A stretch of DNA of 64,000 nt from Saccharibacillus nicotianae (GCF_042681745.1 NZ_JBHUGF010000010.1:1922001-1986000); one strand, 5' to 3'. Numbered from the stretch's first letter, positions 34,144 through 43,493 are shown. Notes: generated by a model from the letters alone, not told the origin. Translations and numbers: made by a program.

Positions 34144-35115
34144 ATGAACATAATTATTAAAAAGATAAATGTCTGGAGTTTTATTGTATGTATAAGCATA
34201 TTATTAGCCGCATGTGGCAATTCTACAGCTTCTACAACAACTGCTGAACCTTCTACTTCTTCCAGTAATACAACAGCAACAAGTACAGCGACAACCAAAT
34301 CTTTTATAGATTTTAAAAATAACAAAGTTGAAGTACCTACTCACCCTGAACGGATTATTTATATAGGTGGCGATCTTGGTGATTTGCTTGCGCTTGATGT
34401 CAAACCTATCGGCTCAACCTTACAAGTTATAGCAGATCAGGTCGTTTATTCTGATCTATTAGAAGGTATTGTAGACGTTGGTGAACCGGCTGATATAGAA
34501 AAAATTGCAGACCTTAATCCTGATCTGATTTTGGTCGATGGAGGCGGATTGTACGATAATATTTATGAATCGTTAACGAAAATTGCTCCTACCGTACTGC
34601 TTGAACGTAAACAGACTTATGATCGTCTACGTACATTAGGCGATATTTTAGGAAAACGTGATGTGGCTGAACAATGGATTACCACGTATGAGGCAAAAGC
34701 GAAAAAAGTGGTTAGCCAACTCCAATCTCACTCTGGTGATACAGCAACAGTATTTCTACAACTCGGTAAAGATATGTACGTTATGGGTGACAAAGGATTT
34801 GCTACAACACTATACAATATTTTGCAATTCAAGCCAAGTACAGGCGTAGAGAAAATGATCGCAGACAAAGAAGATTTTGCTCAGATTTCAGAAGAAGCTT
34901 TATCCGATTACGCAGGACAATGGCTATTTATTCTGAATGATGGCAATACTGCTAGCAATTCCAATACACAAAAAATGCTTCAAAGTGCGATCTGGCAAGC
35001 GATTCCTGCGGTTAAAGACAATCATGTCTATATGTTAAGTTCAACATGGAACTTTGATGATCCGATCACAAGAGAACGTATGCTAGATGAACTACCGAAA
35101 ATCATGAATAAGTAA
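34144..35115 (+). CDS. Iron-siderophore ABC transporter substrate-binding lipoprotein
   Basis: A 323-residue FecB/FhuD/BtuF-type (cluster A-II) binding lipoprotein that captures a ferric siderophore at the cell surface. Lipobox ILLAAC is near residues 15-20, then a Ser/Thr linker. The mature domain begins PTHPERIIYIGGDLGDLLALDVKPIGS and contains DVGEPADIEKIADLNPDLIL, a backbone helix and the closing lobe ending WNFDDPITRERMLDELPKIM. Two tandem ATGs occur; the second (34144) has the better spacing from AGGGGG. No FecCD permease or ATPase gene is near, so it must work with one encoded elsewhere. It is Fur-regulated and related to the C-terminal domain of the next gene. Confidence 0.93.
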   Translation: MNIIIKKINVWSFIVCISILLAACGNSTASTTTAEPSTSSSNTTATSTATTKSFIDFKNNKVEVPTHPERIIYIGGDLGDLLALDVKPIGSTLQVIADQVVYSDLLEGIVDVGEPADIEKIADLNPDLILVDGGGLYDNIYESLTKIAPTVLLERKQTYDRLRTLGDILGKRDVAEQWITTYEAKAKKVVSQLQSHSGDTATVFLQLGKDMYVMGDKGFATTLYNILQFKPSTGVEKMIADKEDFAQISEEALSDYAGQWLFILNDGNTASNSNTQKMLQSAIWQAIPAVKDNHVYMLSSTWNFDDPITRERMLDELPKIMNK

Positions 35116-35127
35116 ATCGATTGTATA

Positions 35128-35163
35128 AAAAGACTTTCCCTATTAAGGTTGAAAGTCTTTTTG
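35128..35163 (+). terminator. Terminator of the siderophore-binding protein gene
   Basis: AAAAAGACTTTC / GAAAGTCTTTTT with a 12-base loop. Its 3' arm overlaps the -35 (TTGAAA, 35149-35154) of the next gene's promoter, whose -10 is TACAAT at 35173-35178. Confidence 0.85.
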
Positions 35164-35191
35164 CGTTTGGTATACAATATGTACATGTTAT

Positions 35192-35206
35192 TGATAATAA
35201 TTCTCA
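35192..35206. promoter_or_regulatory. Fur box upstream of the AraC-type regulator
   Basis: TGATAATAATTCTCA matches the Fur consensus except at one base. It lies just after the predicted transcription start and before the AAAGGAGGG RBS. Confidence 0.75.
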
Positions 35207-35228
35207 ATTAAATAAAGGAGGGATTATA

Positions 35229-36902
35229 TTGTTATTATCACGAATAGCCCAACTCCCTCTTCACTCCTATACTTTTGAATGTATACATGTTCAGATTGGC
35301 TCTTTGGCTCATTCTACTTCGTTATGTAATGATCGTTTGACTCATTCTTTAATCCTTTGCTTGCGAGATGGAGATACGATCCAGATCAATCAGCAGTCTT
35401 TTACAACTGTCTATGGTAGTTGTATGTTTCTCCCGCCAGACAGCACGATTGAGTGTAAAAACACTACAACAGAACCTATTTACTATCAAGTTTCTTTTTA
35501 TATGTTTGCGCGAGGGGAACAACAACCTTGTATAGAACCTATCAAGTCATTGCCTTATCATATGTGGCTTCGTCCCACTCCTTTGTCTTCTATACTTGAA
35601 TATATACAGTGTATGTCTCGTTTTTTTGACAGTCATGAAGCGTCTTCTATAGATGAAATACATCCCGAGATAGAGATGAATCACTTCCGCGCCAATCTGT
35701 TATTACAGCAGTTGATTTTAGCTTGTCTTGAAAGCCAGACTAGACAGTCTTCTGATCTTTTTGCACCTGCTTTGGAAGCAATACAACATACTGTAGATTA
35801 TATTCATCAGTATTATCAGAAACCGATCACTGTCGAAGATTTATTACAATTATCCGGTTTGGGACGCTGGAAATATAGCAAGCTTTTTCAACAATTAACA
35901 GGCAAGAAACCGCTTGATTATATCAACGATATTCGCATCAATCGTGCAAAAGACTTATTACGATTGTCTAATCATTCGATTAAAGAAATTGCTCATTACG
36001 TCGGCTTCAAAGACGAATATTATTTTAGCAGACGATTCAGTCAATCTACAGGTATACCGCCCAAACAATATACGTATCGATATCATCGTACCCCGCCATC
36101 ACTTTCATCTCATCGTCATACGTTAGCACCGCGTGTTGTAGCTACAGGTAATACACTTGGCGATGTATTATCGCTAGGCGTTCGACCAATAGGTGCATCG
36201 CTTACTGTGATTCGTGATCAAGTGATTTATCAACAGCAGTTGCTAGATATGAACGATATTGGTACATATGGAGAACCCGAGCAGATCGCCAGATTACAGC
36301 CTGATCTGATTATTCATGAATATACAACAGATGAAGTTAGTGTAGCTTTAGCTCGAATCGCACCTACATTTGTTATTTACCGTCATGATCCTGCCCATAT
36401 TCGTTTGCGAGCTATCGCTAACTGGATTGGACAAGGTCGTCAAGCAGATCAATGGTTGTCTCTTCATCAGCAACAATCCGTACAAGTGTGGAAAGATTGT
36501 ATTTCGATCAAACAAGGAGAAACAGCTCTGGTAATTATACAGATTGATGGTGATTTATTTGTGATGGGCGGTCATGGATTTGCACTGACTATTTATCAGC
36601 CATTTGCTTTCTGTCCTCCGCCAGCTATATCACAGATGATTCAGCAACAGATTCCCTATTTGGAGATTGCCTGGGATGAATTAGAACGATATGCGAGTGA
36701 TCGTATTTTTTTGTTAGTCGATCATGATGCCACTTCTCTTGAATATCTACATCAGTTAACTCATAGACCAGTATGGAAAAGACTACAGATACACTCTCCT
36801 TTTCATCTTCATATCACAGAATCAAAATGGAACTTTGATGATCCTATTACGAGAGAGCATTTGTTATCTGTTTTACCGGATATTTTGAAAGTCACTTTTT
36901 AG
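35229..36902 (+). CDS. Btr-like iron regulator: AraC HTH fused to a siderophore-binding domain
   Basis: A 557-residue cytosolic regulator. Residues 1-180 form a cupin-like AraC N-terminal part. Residues 185-285 hold two AraC helix-turn-helix motifs (ITVEDLLQLSGLGRWKYSKLFQQLTG and SIKEIAHYVGFKDEYYFSRRFSQSTGIPPKQY). Residues 300-557 form a FecB-type binding domain (PRVVATGNTLGDVLSLGVRPIGAS to WNFDDPITREHLLSVLP). B. subtilis Btr has this layout and activates siderophore uptake when it binds ferric bacillibactin. The adjacent lipoprotein shares the same domain signature, so both probably recognise one siderophore. The start is TTG 35229, 6 bases after AAAGGAGGG; the longer frame from 35121 runs through a terminator and the Fur box. 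Confidence 0.9.
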   Translation: MLLSRIAQLPLHSYTFECIHVQIGSLAHSTSLCNDRLTHSLILCLRDGDTIQINQQSFTTVYGSCMFLPPDSTIECKNTTTEPIYYQVSFYMFARGEQQPCIEPIKSLPYHMWLRPTPLSSILEYIQCMSRFFDSHEASSIDEIHPEIEMNHFRANLLLQQLILACLESQTRQSSDLFAPALEAIQHTVDYIHQYYQKPITVEDLLQLSGLGRWKYSKLFQQLTGKKPLDYINDIRINRAKDLLRLSNHSIKEIAHYVGFKDEYYFSRRFSQSTGIPPKQYTYRYHRTPPSLSSHRHTLAPRVVATGNTLGDVLSLGVRPIGASLTVIRDQVIYQQQLLDMNDIGTYGEPEQIARLQPDLIIHEYTTDEVSVALARIAPTFVIYRHDPAHIRLRAIANWIGQGRQADQWLSLHQQQSVQVWKDCISIKQGETALVIIQIDGDLFVMGGHGFALTIYQPFAFCPPPAISQMIQQQIPYLEIAWDELERYASDRIFLLVDHDATSLEYLHQLTHRPVWKRLQIHSPFHLHITESKWNFDDPITREHLLSVLPDILKVTF

Positions 36903-36969
36903 TGCTGATCTTTTAATAGTAGTTATACCTGTTCAAATGTATTGTATTAACACACGATATGAATAAAAT

Positions 36970-37030
36970 CAAAAAGCTAGTATCCTTTGTAAGAACAATA
37001 GATGTTCTTGATCGGGATGCTAGCTTTTTG
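36970..37030. terminator. Bidirectional terminator
   Basis: AAAAAGCTAG.ATCC / GGGAT.CTAGCTTTTT with an inner AAGAACA/TGTTCTT stem, between convergent genes. Confidence 0.88.
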
Positions 37031-37069
37031 ATTTCCAAAATGATTCTGTTGTTTTTACTTTACTGCCTT

Positions 37070-38785
37070 TTACGTACCGAATTGAGCTGCATGTAGACGA
37101 CTATATGCTCCACCCGCTTGAATCAATTCATCATGAGCGCCTTGTTCAGCGATACCTTCTTTGGTGACAACAATAATACGATCTGCATTTTTGATTGTTG
37201 CTAGACGATGCGCAATAATTAGTGTTGTTCTTCCTTGTGACAATTCGTTTAGCGATTGCTGAATCGCTGCTTCTGTCTCGGTATCCAGCGCAGATGTGGC
37301 TTCATCCAGTATCAAAATTGGTGGATTTTTGAGGAACATACGAGCAATCGATAATCGTTGCTTCTGACCACCGGATAACTTCACGCCACGTTCTCCTATA
37401 ATCGTCTCCATACCTTCTTCATATGAAGTAATCACTTCTTCAAGCTGTGCTTGACGCGCGGCTGTCCATATTTCTTCTTCGGTTGCTCCCAATTTGCCGT
37501 AAGCAATATTTTCACGAATCGTACCATCGAATAAAAATACTTCTTGTTGTACAACACCAATCTGCGAACGTAACGAAGATAGTGTCATCTGCCGAATATC
37601 GATACCATCAATCGTCACTTCACCTTCAGCAATATCATAAAATCGTGGTAACAAGCTACAAATGGTTGTTTTACCTGCACCCGATGGGCCTACAAGAGCG
37701 ACTGTTTCTCCTTCACGAATATGAAGATTGATCCCTTTCAAAATATAATCTTTACCCTCATATCCAAATGATACATTATTGTATGTGATATTGCCTTTCA
37801 GCCCACTGACTGCTTGAGCATCAGGTAGATCATGAATCTCGGTATCAGTATTGAGTAATTCTTCAAAACGGCGGAATCCTGCTATTCCTTTAGGATACGT
37901 TTCGATCACCGAGTTCAATTGTTTGATCGGCGCTAAAAATACATTAGATAGAAGTACAAAAGCGATAAAATCGCCATAACTCATTCCTTTTTCAATAACA
38001 AACCATGTGCCACAAACCAGTACAAAAATAGACACAAATTTCATCAAAATATAGCTAATCGACGAGTTCCAAGCCATGATGCGATATGCAACTAGCTTTG
38101 TACGGCGAAAACGTCCATTATTGATCGCAAATTGACTGATTTCATGATCTTCATTTGCAAAAGCTTGTACTACACGCATTCCGGTAACGTTATTTTCGAC
38201 ACGCGCATTGAAATCAGCGATATCTCCAAACATACGCCGGAAAGCGACGGACATTTTGCGTCCAAAAAAGAGTGATAAATAAATCATTAGCGGAACAACT
38301 ACAAAAGTTAAAATTGCCAGATCCATATTGATACTAGCCATCAAAGCAAATGCACCAACAAGTGTCATCACAGCGATAAATAAATCTTCCGGGCCATGAT
38401 GAGCAATCTCTCCAATATCCATCAGATCATTGGTCATACGTGATACCAGATGCCCTGTTTTGGCATTATCAAAAAAGCGAAACGGTAACCGCTGCACATG
38501 ATCAAATAACTTTTTGCGCATATCGGTCTCAATATTAATTCCTAATTTGTGACCCCAATAAGTCACTACATAATTCAGAAATGAGCTAACTACAAATATC
38601 CCTAGCAAGCCTACACATGCCCACAAAATCACGCGCCATTCCCCACCTGGAAGCAAATCGTCGATGACCCGATTCACTGCTAACGGGAAAGCTAGTTCAA
38701 GAATAGCTGCAATAATCGCACATCCAAAATCGATCACAAATAATCCTTTGTAAGGACGATAATAAGCAAAAAAACGTTTTAACAT
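37070..38785 (-). CDS. ywjA: ABC exporter, fused TM-NBD (YwjA-like), Fur-regulated
   Basis: A 571-residue half-transporter. The type IV exporter membrane domain spans about 1-310 with six helices (start RPYKGLFVIDFGCAIIAAILELAFPLAVN). The nucleotide-binding domain holds Walker A GPSGAGKT (366-373), signature LSGGQKQR and Walker B ILILDEATSALD with a following His loop. It should act as a homodimer. The sequence and a perfect upstream Fur box both point to B. subtilis YwjA, reported in the Fur regulon there. Its cargo is not known; export of a siderophore or a metal-stress compound is a fair inference given the iron genes beside it. AAAGGAG lies 7 bases before the ATG. Confidence 0.9.
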   Translation of the reverse strand: MLKRFFAYYRPYKGLFVIDFGCAIIAAILELAFPLAVNRVIDDLLPGGEWRVILWACVGLLGIFVVSSFLNYVVTYWGHKLGINIETDMRKKLFDHVQRLPFRFFDNAKTGHLVSRMTNDLMDIGEIAHHGPEDLFIAVMTLVGAFALMASINMDLAILTFVVVPLMIYLSLFFGRKMSVAFRRMFGDIADFNARVENNVTGMRVVQAFANEDHEISQFAINNGRFRRTKLVAYRIMAWNSSISYILMKFVSIFVLVCGTWFVIEKGMSYGDFIAFVLLSNVFLAPIKQLNSVIETYPKGIAGFRRFEELLNTDTEIHDLPDAQAVSGLKGNITYNNVSFGYEGKDYILKGINLHIREGETVALVGPSGAGKTTICSLLPRFYDIAEGEVTIDGIDIRQMTLSSLRSQIGVVQQEVFLFDGTIRENIAYGKLGATEEEIWTAARQAQLEEVITSYEEGMETIIGERGVKLSGGQKQRLSIARMFLKNPPILILDEATSALDTETEAAIQQSLNELSQGRTTLIIAHRLATIKNADRIIVVTKEGIAEQGAHDELIQAGGAYSRLHAAQFGT

Positions 38786-38843
38786 TGCTGTCTCCTTTTC
38801 TGTACATCATTGATGTGTAATTTAGAAAAATATGTATTCTACC

Positions 38844-38892
38844 TAAAAAAATAACTATCACTGTAGTATACAACTACATCTAGATAGTTATT
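38844..38892 (-). terminator. Terminator of the GntR/PHP/ABC operon
   Basis: Arms AATAACTATC / GATAGTTATT (38850-38859, 38883-38892) with an inner TGTAGT/ACTACA stem, then T7 on the minus strand. Its upstream arm overlaps the -10 of the ywjA-like gene. Confidence 0.8.
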
Positions 38893-38927
38893 ATAGCATT
38901 AATTTTTATAATTGATAATGATTATCA
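38890..38927 (-). promoter_or_regulatory. Promoter with perfect Fur box for the YwjA-like exporter
   Basis: Fur box TGATAATGATTATCA at 38913-38927 is a perfect consensus match. On the minus strand -35 TTATCA lies inside it, followed by a 17-base spacer and -10 TATAAT (38890-38895). Iron-bound Fur would block the -35 directly. Confidence 0.85.
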
Positions 38928-38942
38928 TTTAAATTTAATTTT

Positions 38943-39656
38943 TTATCTTGTCCGTCTTATCCAAAATGTAAAAATATCATTTCGAACATAATCGTAAGAA
39001 TACAATACTTTGCGATTCATTTCATCATAATGGGTCTGCTTGAGCAACAAAACAGAAGATTGCGGATACATACATAACATTTGAAGATGAGGGTCTGTAG
39101 GAAGTGGTACGGTTAGTTCTGTATCTGCACCTACAATCTGGATACCTACCTGTTGTTCTAAATGTTGAAATAAAGACCCTGTAAATACACTTTCATCAAA
39201 TGTATTGCCGACCAGTTGTACCGGCATATAGTTGATCGAATGAGCGACAATTTCTCCATTTGCCATACGTGAACGTTCCAAAACGATCATAGGTTCATCA
39301 ATAGATAAGTCCATTCGTTCCGCTACTTCAAGAGGACACTTTTCTGAAATAATATACGCTAATCGTTGATCTTCGGTTAGACCTGCTGAACGAATCATAT
39401 CTCCTATACTATATAGCCGATCCAGCGAACTGGGGATATGTTGCAAAGTACGTGTCAAAAATGTGCCACTGCCATGTTTGACAAATAATTTCCCTTCATC
39501 TCTTAACTTACGAATCGCTCCACGAACCGTAGTACGACAGACTTTAAATTGAGTCGCTAGTGTAGATTCAGAAGGTAATTGATCTCCAGCATGAATATGA
39601 TGTTCTGCGATCCATTGCTCGATACGAAGTTTGATCGTTTCCTGCTTGGCAGACAT
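38943..39656 (-). CDS. GntR/HutC-family regulator with UTRA sensor domain
   Basis: A 237-residue regulator. The winged helix at about 1-75 reads IEQWIAEHHIHAGDQLPSESTLATQFKVCRTTVRGAIRKLRDEGKLFVKHGSGTF, the GntR signature. The UTRA effector-binding domain follows (MDLSIDEPMIVLERSRMANGEIVAHSINYMP to SYDYVRNDIFTFWIRR). The upstream open frame to 39758 would run into the PHP gene, so ATG 39656 (MSAKQET) is chosen, with AAAGGA about 13 bases away. It is the last gene of an eight-gene operon and presumably controls it. In the HutC subfamily the ligand is often the imported solute, as with PhnF and phosphonates. Confidence 0.88.
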   Translation of the reverse strand: MSAKQETIKLRIEQWIAEHHIHAGDQLPSESTLATQFKVCRTTVRGAIRKLRDEGKLFVKHGSGTFLTRTLQHIPSSLDRLYSIGDMIRSAGLTEDQRLAYIISEKCPLEVAERMDLSIDEPMIVLERSRMANGEIVAHSINYMPVQLVGNTFDESVFTGSLFQHLEQQVGIQIVGADTELTVPLPTDPHLQMLCMYPQSSVLLLKQTHYDEMNRKVLYSYDYVRNDIFTFWIRRTR

Positions 39657-39717
39657 ATGAATCGATCCATCCTTTCTATAGCCAAAATATACAAGTGCGT
39701 TAAATATAATAAGTCTG

Positions 39718-40803
39718 TTATAGCGAATGAGTAATATAGATAGGATTGGTAAAAGCAATCATGCTGTACATTTCAGCAAAATATCCATACAACTCAACCC
39801 TTACCCAGCTTAAAGATTGAGTCTGTTCTAATTCGCAATCATACACTTCGGTCTGCACTGGAATTGGTTGTTCGAACAATATTCCTTGATTGCTGTTCAC
39901 CACTAAGCGTAACGATTGATCAGCTAACTCATAATATTGTTGCCGGCAAATAGTATCTAATGCTATTTCTAACTGTATTTGTTCATGTGATGGACAATAG
40001 ATTTCTTGTCCAATCGTATAACGCTTAGAATGATCTGGATGGATCGGATGTATAATATGGGCTGTAAATGTAAGCAAAGGCCCCATCGTAACAGTAACTG
40101 CTCCTTGACGAAGAGCTGTCAGAGCAGAATAGTCTTTCGGTTCTAGCTCGATATGATCTGTATAAGATACCTCTGACGTCTGCAACATATCTAATGAATA
40201 CCACAATGTTTCTTCATCTTCTGTACCTAGATATGTAATAGCTGCTGGAGCATCATGAGCTTCTGTTCGATGCCAATCCCGCCCACTGGTAGCTGTTATA
40301 CGATGCCCTTCATTCAGTAAAGATGTCCACCAGGCAAAAGCACGTTGGCTATCTTTTTTGATAGCTGGCATTAATGTAGACCAGACTTCGATATAATCTA
40401 TCTTTTGCCAGTTTGTTATCGGATATTCCCAATAACAGCCTGTACAGATAGGACTACCTATGCGAAATGGATGAGCTATCCCTACAAGACCACCTTGTGT
40501 ATGCACCTGATCGATCCCTTTTTCAATATTGTATATACCGAAATTACGCCAATCCACATAGGTAGCTATTCCTAACGTAATCATATGCCCGTAGAACGTT
40601 GTCCATTCCATACCAGGAATAATATGAATACCTGTTTCGTATTGAATACGTTGACGATCTTGTAGACCGGACTGTGTATTATGATCGGTGAGTGCAATAC
40701 AATCAATTCCTAAATTCAGAGCTGACTGTACAAGTTCATCCAGCGTGTGTTGTCCATCACTATGAAGAGTATGCGTATGTAATTCAGAAGGTATCCATTT
40801 CAT
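39718..40803 (-). CDS. PHP-domain metallohydrolase (CehA/McbA-like)
   Basis: A 361-residue protein. The PHP active site sits at the N-terminus: ELHTHTLHSDG gives His9, His11 and Asp16; ALTDHNT gives Asp40-His41; GMEWTT gives Glu66; His73 follows. Later GIAHPFR, EVWS and TSGRDWHR supply the remaining ligands, so a trinuclear metal site is complete. Known PHP enzymes cleave phosphoesters; CehA/McbA relatives also cleave carbamates. The C-terminal part (from about 240) is beta-rich. The start is ATG 40803 with GGGGGG 9 bases upstream. It follows the 148-aa gene by 4 bases and sits with an ABC importer, so the enzyme probably breaks down the imported compound in the cytosol. Confidence 0.87.
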   Translation of the reverse strand: MKWIPSELHTHTLHSDGQHTLDELVQSALNLGIDCIALTDHNTQSGLQDRQRIQYETGIHIIPGMEWTTFYGHMITLGIATYVDWRNFGIYNIEKGIDQVHTQGGLVGIAHPFRIGSPICTGCYWEYPITNWQKIDYIEVWSTLMPAIKKDSQRAFAWWTSLLNEGHRITATSGRDWHRTEAHDAPAAITYLGTEDEETLWYSLDMLQTSEVSYTDHIELEPKDYSALTALRQGAVTVTMGPLLTFTAHIIHPIHPDHSKRYTIGQEIYCPSHEQIQLEIALDTICRQQYYELADQSLRLVVNSNQGILFEQPIPVQTEVYDCELEQTQSLSWVRVELYGYFAEMYSMIAFTNPIYITHSL

Positions 40804-40807
40804 ATTG

Positions 40808-41254
40808 TTATTCCCCCCATACTTCAAGTTGATAATGACATGCTGGCGTCACAATAGAATGAATACTTAAAATTACTTTCCATTCTCCTACAGGATTGGA
40901 ACCTTTCCAAAATCCTGGCGAAGCATGATCTGCGGATAAAAAATGAGTCTGTTGTGAGTCTTGACGATGTGCTTGTCCGCGATGAGTGTGCGGGTCATCT
41001 ACAGAAAGTGTAATCAGATTGTGAAGCGGAGCATATTTTTTCCAGTCATGATCTTGTGGCGAATGATACCCGTATCGAACCATAGCAGATTCAATAATCG
41101 TTTGGGCTTGATCGGTATCTGTTAATGTTTTGGGCGTATAACTGAACTCTATACGAATCATAGATACTTCCTTTGCGATAGGAAAAGTATACGTAATATG
41201 AGTCTGTGTAGCTAACGGATCAATACTACCTGATACGTGCAACCATTTTTCCAT
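40808..41254 (-). CDS. Unrecognised beta-rich protein (148 aa) next to the PHP gene
   Basis: A soluble protein with no signal peptide. It alternates beta-strands (LHVSGSIDPLATQTHITYTFPI, MIRIEFSYTP, HNLITLSVDDP, GEWKVILSIHSI, HYQLEVWGE) in a manner suggesting a jelly-roll or PPC-like sandwich. A His-rich loop HTHRGQAHRQDSQQTH and the GFWKGSNPVGEW turn are notable. GGAG lies 10 bases before the ATG. The stop is 4 bases before the PHP start, so it is surely cotranslated and may form a complex or substrate-binding lid with the PHP enzyme. No family is recognised with confidence. Confidence 0.75.
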   Translation of the reverse strand: MEKWLHVSGSIDPLATQTHITYTFPIAKEVSMIRIEFSYTPKTLTDTDQAQTIIESAMVRYGYHSPQDHDWKKYAPLHNLITLSVDDPHTHRGQAHRQDSQQTHFLSADHASPGFWKGSNPVGEWKVILSIHSIVTPACHYQLEVWGE

Positions 41255-41295
41255 CGAAACATGTCTCCTTTTCCCTATCCGCTATGTTCACTTTT

Positions 41296-42648
41296 CTAGA
41301 TCAACGTAATACAATTCCATAATGTCTGTACTGGAGCAACCGAGGTCAATTCCACTTTTGTCTGTGCTTGGATACCTTTAGTCGGTTGATATTCATCATC
41401 TAACATAAACGCATAGATGCCCTGGACACCGATACGTTCTACTCCTTCAGGCAAAAGAAGTACTCGAATTTCCGCAATATGATCTAGCTTAGTGCCTGCT
41501 GGTAGCTTAATCGTAGTCGAAAAATGTAAATCTGGCCCCTGATAAGCCGCTCGAAAATCAGCAACTCGTAAATCATTAAAGCTAGAAGACCACCATTCTT
41601 CTTGACCTTGTAAACGTACTTGAAAATCAAGACAAGTCTGTTGTACATCCATACGAGCATTATAGACATCTAAAGCATATTTGGAACTCTGAATAAATAA
41701 GTATTGACGCTGATCTCCCAATTTCCATGAATACGGATCATTATTACGATCCACGATGTACTGACGATTCATTTCCCAATTGGTCATCTGATAGGTGAAC
41801 GGATACACCGTCATAATCTGTTCACGCGGTTCCTGCTCAGGATACCACCCATAAGATGGTGGTAAGATGACCCGATAATTCGACCACACTTCGTCTACAA
41901 AGTTACCATTCGCTGTTGCCGCTTGCAGTACAGGTAGGCCTCCACAGTCTGTCTTACCTTGAAATGAAGTGATTACATGATGAGGCCCTTGATAAGTAGC
42001 AGATAGTAGATGACCTGTATGATCGATTTCTACACGATACATCCATTCAATATCTGTCGTTCTGCCCCACTTGCTCATTAATAATCCAGAAGGTGTACCT
42101 TCATCTTCATGACTAAATACCATATGATATTCAATGACTGTGCGATTTTCTTTGTGTTGCATCCAATACATGACAAGAAGCGGTGTATCTGTAAATGTGC
42201 TCTCATAATCATGAGTAAGATTGCGCCCATACACAATCGGTGTATGTTGATAGACCAGTGCTGACGACGAAGTCGCATCGATCCAGTGTACTTCATAACT
42301 TTCGAGACGAATCTGTTCTACTTTGGATGGAGATTCCAGGTCGCGAAATTCTATCTCAATCTCATATGTTCCAGCTTCCAGTTGCCCGAGCAAGCGAGTA
42401 TAGATTAATGAGTCTTTACCATAAAATAAAATCAGATCTTGATTGTATTGTTGATTTACATAGATACGAATCATAGCTGATTCATGATTTTTCTGTTGCC
42501 AGTGACTGTTACTCATCGCCTTCAGATGCAATTCTACGAACCCTTTTGCCGGAATATTGATTTGAAAATAACAACGTTGAGAACGTGTTAATACCTTATC
42601 TAATACTGCTGTATCAATAACGTTAGTATCGTTTTGGTAATTCTTCAT
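41296..42648 (-). CDS. Unrecognised large beta-rich protein (450 aa)
   Basis: A cytosolic protein without signal peptide or membrane helix. The N-terminal third resembles a carbohydrate-binding-like beta-sandwich (RCYFQINIPAKGFVELHLKAMSNSHW, LEAGTYEIEIEFRDLESPSKVEQIRLESYEVHW). The remainder is rich in Trp and Tyr with repeated strands. No catalytic motif is recognised. GAGGGATAACATAG precedes the ATG, which follows the permease stop by only 5 bases. Its place in the operon suggests it works on, or binds, the compound imported by the ABC system together with the PHP enzyme. Confidence 0.75.
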   Translation of the reverse strand: MKNYQNDTNVIDTAVLDKVLTRSQRCYFQINIPAKGFVELHLKAMSNSHWQQKNHESAMIRIYVNQQYNQDLILFYGKDSLIYTRLLGQLEAGTYEIEIEFRDLESPSKVEQIRLESYEVHWIDATSSSALVYQHTPIVYGRNLTHDYESTFTDTPLLVMYWMQHKENRTVIEYHMVFSHEDEGTPSGLLMSKWGRTTDIEWMYRVEIDHTGHLLSATYQGPHHVITSFQGKTDCGGLPVLQAATANGNFVDEVWSNYRVILPPSYGWYPEQEPREQIMTVYPFTYQMTNWEMNRQYIVDRNNDPYSWKLGDQRQYLFIQSSKYALDVYNARMDVQQTCLDFQVRLQGQEEWWSSSFNDLRVADFRAAYQGPDLHFSTTIKLPAGTKLDHIAEIRVLLLPEGVERIGVQGIYAFMLDDEYQPTKGIQAQTKVELTSVAPVQTLWNCITLI

Positions 42649-42653
42649 CTATG

Positions 42654-43493
42654 TTATCCCTCTTTCCCCATTGTTCGAATATAGAAATAACCCATAACGG
42701 AACAAAGTAAAAACATCAATACAGCCATAGCACTTGCAGTATGAGTCTCCTGATAATTAGAAAAGACTTGTTGCATCGCGACCCCTAATACTTGAGGAGC
42801 ATTAGCACCAATTAGAAAAGGAGCAGTAAAACTACCGATTACACCCATAAAAATAAATGTGATCGCTACCCACATCGTTTTGTAAGAGAGTGGCAAAATA
42901 AATCGAAAAAATAACTGCCAGATATTTGCACCTGCATCACGCGCACTTTCGATAACCGAGTTAGGGACTGCCGCCAGAGCAGAACTCAATAACATCGTTG
43001 AGAACGGAATATTGAACCATAGATTGGCGAGTAATAACCCTTTGTAATCGTAAATTATTTTGGGAAATGTATCGATACCAATCAATAACAACAACCTTGA
43101 TAACCAACCATGATTACCATACATCGTAATCAGACCATAAGTTGCAATAACACCCGGTACAAACATCGGAATAAAGTATAAGCGGTTGATCCATTTCACA
43201 ACCCACCCATGACCAAAACGTAGATAGACTGCTAACGCATAACTAATCACTAACGATAACAAAGTAGAAACAATCGTTACCTGTAACGTATATATAATAT
43301 TTTGTCGCATTGTCGGCTCTGTAAATAAACGAATATAGTTGGCTAAGCCAAATCCGCCACCATTTTCATCGATTAAGCTTTCTCGAATGGCATATAAAAT
43401 AGGCAGTATCACGACAAAAAACAAAATAAGAAAGGAAGGGATGACTAGAGCAAGCCCTAGTATCCCTTTTTTCATAGTGGAATTCATCATCAT
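42654..43493 (-). CDS. ABC transporter permease (Fe3+/spermidine/phosphonate-type)
   Basis: A 279-residue inner-membrane permease with six helices, starting ILGLALVIPSFLILFFVVILPILYAIRESL. The EAA loop is VPNSVIESARDAGANIWQLFFRFILPLS, with Ser for the second Ala. It resembles PotB/PhnU-type permeases. The ATG overlaps the binding-protein stop (ATGA), so it is coupled to it. It pairs with the other permease of this operon (45824-46648) to form a heterodimeric channel driven by the ATPase at 44702-45766. Confidence 0.9.
   Translation of the reverse strand: MMMNSTMKKGILGLALVIPSFLILFFVVILPILYAIRESLIDENGGGFGLANYIRLFTEPTMRQNIIYTLQVTIVSTLLSLVISYALAVYLRFGHGWVVKWINRLYFIPMFVPGVIATYGLITMYGNHGWLSRLLLLIGIDTFPKIIYDYKGLLLANLWFNIPFSTMLLSSALAAVPNSVIESARDAGANIWQLFFRFILPLSYKTMWVAITFIFMGVIGSFTAPFLIGANAPQVLGVAMQQVFSNYQETHTASAMAVLMFLLCSVMGYFYIRTMGKEG

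Noticed and set aside
35121..35228. N-terminal extension of the AraC fusion
   Set aside because: It would be encoded within the upstream terminator, promoter and Fur box; TTG 35229 has an ideal ribosome binding site.
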